The notes under the pieces: generated by a model | What the model was told of the DNA's origin: nothing | What the model saw: only the letters and a program-made list of their open reading frames with translations | Databases searched by the model: none | Program-made: the position numbers and the translations under genes | NCBI GenBank assembly: GCA_000310025.1 | Contig: FN649758.1 | Span: forward strand, 1,711,287 to 1,739,203 | Direction of reading: 5' to 3' | DNA: 27,917 nucleotides | From: Ectocarpus siliculosus | Lineage: Eukaryota; Sar; Phaeophyceae; Ectocarpales; Ectocarpaceae | Shown here: positions 20,874-27,917 of the stretch, one piece after another | Position numbering within the stretch: position 1 is the first letter of the stretch | Layout: each line of letters opens with the position of its first letter

Positions 20874-21239
20874 CGGGACACCTTCTGTATGCCAAGTAAA
20901 CAGCACGCCAGTAACGAAGCGTACCTAGGGTCACCGGCGGTGGAGCTGGTTGAGAGAGCGCCGCTCCCGTCGCTTGTTTCTCCGTCGGTGGAGACGGTGC
21001 TGGCACCACCATTGGAACCAGCCTCGGACTGCAGCCCATCCCTCGTTAGCTCCTGCACATAATGCTCGTATTGAGCTAGCTTCGCCTCGGGAGCGCTGGA
21101 ATTTCGTGGACACCGCAGGTTGAAGAAGAGGCATACGCAATATATTGGGTGATGGGACGTCTGGGACCACGAACAACACATTGACAAAACTGGCGCAAAA
21201 CTCGGAATCAGGAGACCCAATCAGGGCTGGAACAACCAT

Positions 21240-22469
21240 TCGGCGGATTTCGACGTTTTGCTATCACCCCTTACTGACATCAGTTTACGTAGATTCATTC
21301 TAACATTAAAACTTCGAGGAACTAAATCCCCGAGGGAAAAACGTCTTCAGGCAGGCCTACACGCTGTACGTAATGCACGAAAGAGAACACCAGGCATCCA
21401 TATTTCGTCCACGCCAGAACACGCTCTTCGCCAAATACGTTTGCTCACCTCCCTGCTAAAGTTCGCGCGAACCCACCGGTCTTCCACGAGCGAATTACCC
21501 AGTCTCTGTCACGTCCGCTGTCACGTTGACGTTCGACTTTGTCAGCCATCTCCCTAGCGAGGCATCGATGACGCACAAGCCGCGGCAGGAATACGCAGGG
21601 TCAGAATGACGATCGTTTTCGTCATGCCTGAGCAGGTCCAAATTTCGTTGCCTACCTTACCACTCAACTTTCCGATATAGACTATGTATCAGGGTGCAGT
21701 TGTAATAACGATATGGTGAATGAGTCCACTGCACACGCTACGAAACCCGGCGAGCAGAACAATGTTTTTAGAGAATGATACACACAAGAAACAAATCGCC
21801 CCAGCTGCCGCCGATGTCCGGGGAATACCTTGGCGGCAAGTAGCACAACACGTGTTGGCAGGAATTCCAAACTGCGAAGTTCCTTAGTGTGGCGGTAGAT
21901 GCAATTCCAAACACCAAGGAGGGGCGACAACTATTGCCGCTAGGGAAGATCATCACAACGATAGTTGAGAGGTAGACGAGATGTTTAACTTGTTGTCGTT
22001 GACAGAAAACCCCTGGATAATTCCAAGAATACTACAGTTCTTTAGTGATTTCCCGGGGAATATCAAGGTTTTCAGAGCGCTCATAGAAGGGTGCACGAAC
22101 AATAAACAATTTCCGCACCTAGGCACCCCATTCCATATTTTGTAGAGTGATAGGTGAGGGAGAGGGTACGAAGTGACCCCCCTCGAAAAACCGCCATACA
22201 ACAAGAGTAGACTGAATTTCAATAAAAGGGACACGATACAATTGTATAATATGGGGGTTTCTTGTGCATCTTTTTGCCCCCTAGCCATGTGCACTCGTGC
22301 ATATGCGCCGCGACTGCGCGCTGTACTCCGCACCACACCTAGCCGACGAGAGGGAGAGCATGATCAGCGTACCCTCGAGGGGGGGCAGGCCTAGCACAGG
22401 CTGCTGCGGCGCAAGACTACAGACAATAGTGCGTTCAGATCGCAGTAGAAGTAGACCCGGAGTCCAGTG
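21240..22469. other. Region without a supported gene
   Basis: Open frames include 99 codons at 21258-21557 (plus, Arg/Lys-rich), 82 codons at 21682-21930 (minus) and 127 codons at 21953-22336 (minus, with a hydrophobic stretch). None is recognised, and no splice model holds them together. Upstream exons of the interrupted gene at 19028-21220 could lie here. Confidence 0.4.
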
Positions 22470-23290
22470 AAGAGGGGGAGAGGGAAGTGAGGAAGCGAAT
22501 GAGAGGGGTACCCAGGTGTGCGGGATTACATCTTTCCTGCACCCTTCGGCTGATTACATTGTTTGCCAAAACCCGAAGTTCTCTCGCGTCCACACACACA
22601 GTGCCATTGCACGTCGCATGAACAGAGATCGATGCGAGGAAAAGGGAAGCTTCCTTTTGCACGAAAGCAAGTGCGGAAACCTCGCTGCTGATGGCCCGGC
22701 GATTAAGTAGCGACCAACAGCTTTGACGTTCGCTCGAATACGACGACATCTCTCGGGTGTCAGATCGGGGCGCGACAACCGACAAGGGGCACATGCCTCT
22801 CTGACCGGGCCTGCTGACATTGCAGTAGGACGGTCTGCACGGACAATCGCCACACCTTCCGCTTCTACGTGGATAAACTCGGCGATAGAGTAGTCATGCT
22901 GATGGAGCAATGCCCGAAGCGAATATCGCCAGTATCATAGCCTTTGGTGAGTTTGGGGGCACTCCTTGCTCTGGTATACATATGGTATCGATTGCAGCTT
23001 TTGCCTGGACACCTCGTCTCGGCTGTCATTGGGAACGTGACCCGTGGGTCGAACTTGGCTCATTTTTGGAGGGAACTGATGGCGCAGCCAACATATGAGT
23101 GCAAGCTCATGGGAGATTTCGAGGGAACGCACGCATGAATACTCCGCTGACCGTCACGTGCAGCCAAACGACCTCGTTGGCCAACACCAGATGAATCGCC
23201 AACGTGTCGATGTGTTCAGGTTGACACGATTGGTCAGTCCAAAACGTATCCTAGTGCGTACTCGAAAAGGGAGAGAGATCGCGATTTATT

Positions 23291-23440
23291 GTCGCGACAC
23301 CACCTACCAAGGTCTTATAAAAACGTGGGGTCAGTGGTTGGCCGTCAAGTCATTTCGGTGGTCCCTCTTGCTCCATAGCGTTCTTCACAGCAAGGCGGAT
23401 GTATTTGTTCGTCAAGAATTGGATAGAGGTTGTAATCAGT
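23291..23440. repeat. Hyperconserved 150-bp core of the tandem units
   Basis: This core starts GTCGCGACACCACCTACC. It recurs at 25388-25537, 26568-26717 and 27749-27898, all exactly 150 bp, with a single difference between units 1 and 2. The 130 bases just upstream differ at about 15 positions between the same two units. It is open in at least one frame on the plus strand in all copies (containing AVKSFRWSLLLHSVLHSKAD). It may be a functional exon or RNA, or a gene-conversion patch. Confidence 0.75.
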
Positions 23441-24194
23441 AGTTAGGTGCGAGTAGGCGCCCGCGGTCTCCGAACATTTGCCATGCGGGCGGAATTGGCA
23501 AGTCCTGGTTTGGTGAGTGTCGAAAACCACTAGGGTGGCGGCGACAACCATACGTAACTACAGAGGAGGATCGATCGGAGCAGTAGGCACGACATGAGCG
23601 CGGAATCTGGGTGCTGATGGCACGACTATCGCGCAGCGACCAACAACTTTAATGACGAGAAAAGAATCTCCATTTTTCGCATACCGTAGCTCGTGCAGGA
23701 GGGCGTTGACGGTGGCTTGGAGCTGGAGGTGGTGTGGTTGTAATGCTGTACATTGTGAGGAGAATATTGAAGTGGTCACTGGCCCTTGAAGGGCCCATCT
23801 ACCCGAGACAGGAATCAACGGCTGCCTCGTGGAACAGGGATGTCCCACTCGTATAGCAGAGACACTGTAGCGTGCCGCAAAGGGTTGTTCGACCGGGTGT
23901 GGATGTTCTTGGTTGCATCTGTAGATGCAACCCACCCGCACCACGCCTCTGTCGCCGCGACAGCGGAGTAGTGAACGGGTGCACATTGCAGAATATTTTG
24001 CAAGTGCCACCACCGCAGTCACTGTAAGGGCAGGTTTGTTTAAGGCGTAGACAAAGGCGAAGACAATGAACAAACCGAGTTGATTTGAAACGATTCTTCG
24101 AATTGCCATGCCGTATATGTTGGGGGTACCCGGGAAAGAATTTCGTAGTACGGGGCCCCTCAAACGAGAGAAGGGGTCGCATATGCCACCACTC
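23441..24194 (-). other. Unit-1-specific segment with a 218-codon ORF
   Basis: The segment begins at the base after the conserved core and ends where unit 2-like sequence resumes (GTTCACATCTCG). A minus-strand frame from 24214 to 23558 (218 codons) covers most of it, long enough to notice but with no recognised domain. It contains a hydrophobic stretch (LGLFIVFAFVYAL) near 24080-24120. Part of the segment (about 23610-23660) resembles the left part of the units (GCTGATGGC...GCGACCAACA), so it may be a rearranged, diverged piece of the repeat instead of a foreign insertion. Confidence 0.4.
23911..23932. repeat. Short perfect hairpin
   Basis: GGTTGCATCT-GT-AGATGCAACC: a 10-bp stem with a 2-nt loop, inside the unit-1-specific segment. 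No following T run and no known role. Confidence 0.6.
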
Positions 24195-24621
24195 TGTTCA
24201 CATCTCGTGTTCACAGAGTCTTGCGTGCAAGAAGGACGGAAAGTAGTGCACAGACAACGAGCAGGATTGACACATAGAAGGACCCTCCTAGTGGCTTCCG
24301 AGTCTCAGGCGCTGACAACAAGTAGAGTTTATCCCCCCCACCCCTTTTCTCTGAAAGGCGGGGGAAAGGAGAGGATATCCGGTACCGTACTTGTCGCGTC
24401 GCTAATAGGAGAGAATGGTAGGAACTATTTGGAGGCCTCGGCATCTGAGACTACTGCATGCAGTAAGATTGGTTCCCTTCACGGGAGAAAATAGCATCCT
24501 TGGTTGCTGTTTCGACGGAAGAGAGAAAGACCGTATTATTGGGAGAGAGGCAGAGGCACGATAGAACGACCGCCGAAATGTGTCTGCGAAAAACGTGCCC
24601 TCTCTCTGTCTTCGCTCGGGA

Positions 24622-25959
24622 GAGGAGGAGAGAGCAGTGAGAAGCGAATGAGAGGGGTACCCAGGTGTGCGGGATTACATCTTTCCTGCACCCTTCGGCT
24701 GATTACATTGTTTTTGCCAAAACACCGTAGATCTCTCGCGTCCACATTGCACGTCGCATGAACAGAGATCGATACGAGGAAACGGAAAGCTCCCTTTTGC
24801 ACGAAAGCAAGTGCGGAAACCTCGCTGCTGATGGCCGGGCGATCAAGTAGCGACCAACAGCTTTGGCGTTCGCTCGAATACGACGACATCATCTCCCGGG
24901 CGTCAGATCGGGCCGCGACTACTGACAAGGGACGCCTCTCTGACCGGGCCTGCTGACATTGCAAACCTTCCGCTTCTACGTGGATAAACTCGCTGGTACA
25001 ATTCGAACAATGCCCAAAGCGAATATCGCCAGTATCATAGCCTTTGGAGTGTTTGGGGGCACTCCTCACTCTGGTATACATGTTGGATCGATTGCAGCTT
25101 TTGCTGGAACGCGTCTCGACTGTCATTGGGAACGTGACCCGTGGGTCGAACTTGGCTCATTTTTGGAGGGAACTGATGGCGTAGCCAACATATGAGTGCA
25201 AGCTCATGGAAGATTTCGAGCGAACGCACGCGTGAACACTCCGCTGACCGCCACATGCAGCCAAACGACCTCGTTGGCCAACTCGAGATGTATCGCCAAC
25301 GTGTCGACGTGTTGAGGTTGACATGATTGGTCAGTGCGAAACATGTCCTAGTGCGCACTCGAAAAGGGAGAGGGATCATGATTTGTTGTCGCGACACCAC
25401 CTACCAAGGTCTTATAAAAACGTGGAGTCAGTGGTTGGCCGTCAAGTCATTTCGGTGGTCCCTCTTGCTCCATAGCGTTCTTCACAGCAAGGCGGATGTA
25501 TTTGTTCGTCAAGAATTGGATAGAGGTTGTAATCAGTGGTCACGTTTCGTTGTGTTCACAGAGTCTTCGCGTGCCAGAGAGAGAAAGTAGCGCACAAACA
25601 ACGAGCAAGGTGGACACATGGAAGGACCCTAGTGACTTTGCGAGCCTCAAGAGCTGACAACAAGTAGAGAATACACTGCCACCCACCCACGCCTTTCCTT
25701 TCGAAGGCGGCGAAAAGGAGAGGATATCCGGTACCGTCCTTGTAGGTAATGAGAAAGAGTGGCAGGTACTATTTGGGGACTTGGGCACCTGACACGATTG
25801 ATGTACGTGCAGTAAGATATATTCCCTTCACGGGAGGAAATAGCATTCTTGGTTGCTGTATGGAGGGGAAGAGAGGGAGACAGTATTTATTGGGAGAGAG
25901 GCAGAGGCATGATAGAAAGGGCGTCTGCGGGAGTTATGCTCTCGCTGTCTTCGCTCGGG
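24622..25959. repeat. Tandem array unit 2 (hybrid)
   Basis: The left part (to about 25010) matches unit 1. The right part (from about 25040) matches units 3 and 4, at about 96% up to 25400 and about 99% from there on, by eye. It is therefore the junction between two unit types. The longest minus-strand ORF here is 196 codons (24536-25126) and is unrecognised. Compared with unit 1 it has indels of 4 and 28 bases upstream, which breaks any shared long frame. Confidence 0.85.
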
Positions 25960-27139
25960 CTTTAGGAAAACTAAACTAAATGCAATTGGAAAGATAACTG
26001 TAAACGTTGAGTTTCGTTTGTCTCCCAGAGCAAAACCATTGTATCGTTTTCATCGTTTGCTGGGACGCCTCGTGTCGGCTGATATTGAAAGAAACCCTAT
26101 TCCAGTAGGTCGGTCTATACGGACAATCGCCAAACCTTCCGCTTCTACGTGGATGAATTCGGCGAGACTAGTCAAGCTACGGAGCAACGCCCGCAGCGAA
26201 TACCGCTAGCATTGTAGCCTTTAGAGTGTTTGGGGGCACTCCTCGCCCTGGTATACATATTGGATCGATTGCAGCTTTTGCTGGGACGCGTCTCGACTGT
26301 CATTGGGAACGTGACCCGTGGGTCGAACTTGGCTCATTTTTGGAGGGAACTGATGGCGCAGCCAACATATGAGTGCAAGCTCATGGGAGATTTCGAGCGA
26401 ACGCACGCGTGAACACTCCGCTGACCGTCACGTGCAACCAAGCGACCTCGTTGGCGAACTCGAGATGTATCGCCAACGTGTCGACGTGTTGAGGTTGACA
26501 TGATTGGTCAGTGCGAAACATGTCCTAGTGCGTACCACTCGAAAAGGGAGAGGGATCATGATTTATTGTCGCGACACCACCTACCAAGGTCTTATGAAAA
26601 CGTGGAGTCAGTGGTTGGCCGTCAAGTCATTTCGGTGGTCCCTCTTGCTCCATAGCGTTCTTCACAGCAAGGCGGATGTATTTGTTCGTCAAGAATTGGA
26701 TAGAGGTTGTAATCAGTGGTCACGTTTCGTTGTGTTCACAGAGTCTTCGCGTGCCAGAGAGAGAAAGTAGCGCACAAACAACGAGCAAGGTGGACACATG
26801 GAAGGACCCTAGTGACTTTGCGAGCCTCAAGAGCTGATAACAAGTAGAGAATACATTGCCACCCACCCACGCCTTTCCTTTCGAAGGCGGCGAAAAGGAG
26901 AGGATATCCGGTACCGTCCTTGTAGGTAATGAGAAAGAGTGGCAGGTACTATTTGGGAACTTGGGCACCTGACACGATTGATGTACGTGCAGTAAGATAT
27001 ATTCCCTTCACGGGAGGAAACAGCATTCTTGGTTGCTGTATGGAGGGGAAGAGAGGGAGACAGTATTTATTGGGAGAGAGGCAGAGGCATGATAGAAAGG
27101 GCGTCTGCGGGAGTTATGCTCTCGCTGTCTTCGCTCGGG
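25960..27139. repeat. Tandem array unit 3 (1,180-bp period)
   Basis: Head-to-tail unit with an exact 1,180-bp offset to unit 4, and to unit 2 over 25540-25959. Differences from neighbours are a handful of single bases (for example near 26838, 26954 and 27021). Its left end (TTTAGGAAAACTAAACTAAA) is the second type of unit start, absent from units 1 and 2. No credible gene is seen; ORFs are under 90 codons. Confidence 0.9.
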
Positions 27140-27917
27140 CTTTAGGAAAACTAAACTAAATGCAATTGGAAAGATAACTGTAAACGTTGAGTTTCGTTTG
27201 TCTCCCAGAGCAAAACCATTGTATCGTTTTCATCGTTTGCTGGGACGCCTCGTGTCGGCTGATATTGAAAGAAACCCTATTCCAGTAGGTCGGTCTATAC
27301 GGACAATCGCCAAACCTTCCGCTTCTACGTGGATGAATTCGGCGAGACTAGTCAAGCTACGGAGCAACGCCCGCAGCGAATACCGCTAGCATTGTAGCCT
27401 TTAGAGTGTTTGGGGGCACTCCTCGCCCCTGGTATACATATTGGATCGATTGCAGCTTTTGCTGGGACGCGTCTCGACTGTCATCGGGAACGTGACCCGT
27501 GGGTCGAACTTGGCTCATTTTTGGAGGGAACTGATGGCGCAGCCAACATATGAGTGCAAGCTCATGGGAGATTTCGAGCGAACGCACGCGTGAACACTCC
27601 GCTGACCGTCACGTGCAACCAAGCGACCTCGTTGGCGAACTCGAGATGTATCGCCAACGTGTCGACGTGTTGAGGTTGACATGATTGGTCAGTGCGAAAC
27701 ATGTCCTAGTGCGTACCACTCGAAAAGGGAGAGGGATCATGATTTGTTGTCGCGACACCACCTACCAAGGTCTTATAAAAACGTGGAGTCAGTGGTTGGC
27801 CGTCAAGTCATTTCGGTGGTCCCTCTTGCGCCATAGCGTTCTTCACAGCAAGGCGGATGTATTTGTTCGTCAAGAATTGGATAGAGGTTGTAATCAGTGG
27901 TCACGTTTCTTTGTGTT
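27140..27917. repeat. Tandem array unit 4, cut by window end
   Basis: Near-identical continuation of unit 3. Single-base changes are visible (an extra C near 27428, T to G near 27830). The array probably continues beyond the window, so the copy number is unknown. Confidence 0.9.

Larger units (their letters stand above)
19477..20887. mobile_element. Non-autonomous Tc1/mariner-like DNA transposon
   Basis: Terminal inverted repeats of 27 bp lie at 19477-19503 and 20861-20887, with one mismatch (fourth base). The left end reads CAGCAGGTGTCCCGATATAG. TA dinucleotides flank both ends (19475-19476 and 20888-20889), the target duplication of the Tc1/mariner superfamily, whose ends often begin CA. 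The length of 1,411 bp would suit a full mariner, but the longest internal ORF is 80 codons and no DDE/D transposase motif is visible. Subterminal arrays of GGCACTATTCAG lie inside both ends. It interrupts a minus-strand reading frame. Superfamily assignment rests on the TA duplication and end sequence. Confidence 0.8.
19028..21220 (-). pseudogene. Gene candidate split by a transposon insertion
   Basis: Two minus-strand frames lie on either side of the element at 19477-20887. The upstream half (21220 to 20888) has APEAKLAQYEHYVQEL, then a Ser/Thr/Gly-rich stretch and the start of a hydrophobic segment (SLLACCLLGI). As it stands it reads seven codons into the element and stops at TGA 20858-20860. 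The downstream half begins VAVVVFPRMFWMEH and runs to a stop at 19028. Removing 1,413 bp (the element plus one TA) leaves 780 nt, 260 codons, in one frame. The join completes a hydrophobic stretch of about 20 residues, like a membrane helix, after a Ser/Thr-rich region. Family unknown; further exons are possible. Confidence 0.5.
22470..24621. repeat. Tandem array unit 1 (with insertion)
   Basis: First and most diverged of four head-to-tail units. It starts like unit 2 (GCGAATGAGAGGGGTACCC at about 22494) and ends before the same sequence recurs at about 24645. It carries about 754 extra bases at 23441-24194 that the other units lack. Outside the insertion and the conserved core it differs from unit 2 at roughly one position in eight to ten by eye. 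Short ORFs on both strands recur in the units, but the one frame I checked base by base (minus, about 22610-22740) had six non-synonymous changes to one synonymous. Confidence 0.85.

Noticed and set aside
22435-22794. Minus-strand frame shared by tandem units 1 and 2 with several indels in multiples of three
   Set aside because: In the portion compared codon by codon, six of seven substitutions are non-synonymous, and indels of 4 and 28 bases upstream break the frame.
22908-23080. Resemblance of the tandem units to U4 snRNA (CAGTATCATAGCC followed downstream by an Sm-like ATTTTTGG)
   Set aside because: The motif order is suggestive in unit 1, but the 5' stem-loop K-turn and the U6-pairing segment are not there, and CAGTATCATAGCC is not kept in units 3 and 4. 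A covariance-model search would settle it.

Overview
This is a repeat-rich eukaryotic nuclear window. The evidence is decayed Ty3/gypsy-type retroelement coding sequence, a DNA transposon with a TA target duplication, a minisatellite, spliceosomal-type introns of about 45-135 nt in the best gene model, and no operon structure. Base composition is mixed, roughly half GC by eye. The retroelement protein reminds me of families from microalgal or stramenopile genomes, but that is unverified recollection. I do not name a species. The first ~300 bases are homopolymer-laden and look like low-quality contig-end sequence.

Layout. 300-2822 and 16621-18974 are two diverged direct copies of a ~2.4-2.5 kb repeat that I do not recognise. 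Copy A carries a loopless ~100-bp palindrome that copy B lacks, and ends against a long inverted repeat (2829-3266). 3.2-8.1 kb holds only uncertain ORFs and a second loopless palindrome at 5546-5615. 8.1-12.64 kb is a dead Ty3/gypsy element: reverse transcriptase (RT), RNase H and a linker with stops and frameshifts, a 524-bp insertion ending in an (ACA)n tail and a 12-bp duplication, and an integrase without its catalytic core. 13281-13715 is a minisatellite of fifteen 29-bp units.

15097-16614 (minus strand) is the best gene candidate: five exons with matching splice phases and AATAAA directly after the stop. Its 5' end abuts repeat copy B. 19028-21220 (minus strand) is a second candidate, a single reading frame split by a 1.41-kb Tc1/mariner-like non-autonomous element (19477-20887). 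Removing the element with one TA rejoins the two halves in frame. 22470 to the end is a tandem array of four units, the last cut by the window. The later units have an exact 1,180-bp period, and a 150-bp core is far better conserved than its flanks.

No rRNA, tRNA, snRNA, CRISPR array or prokaryotic gene could be supported. The main story is serial insertion, tandem and inverted duplication, and gene disruption, not a working multigene system.
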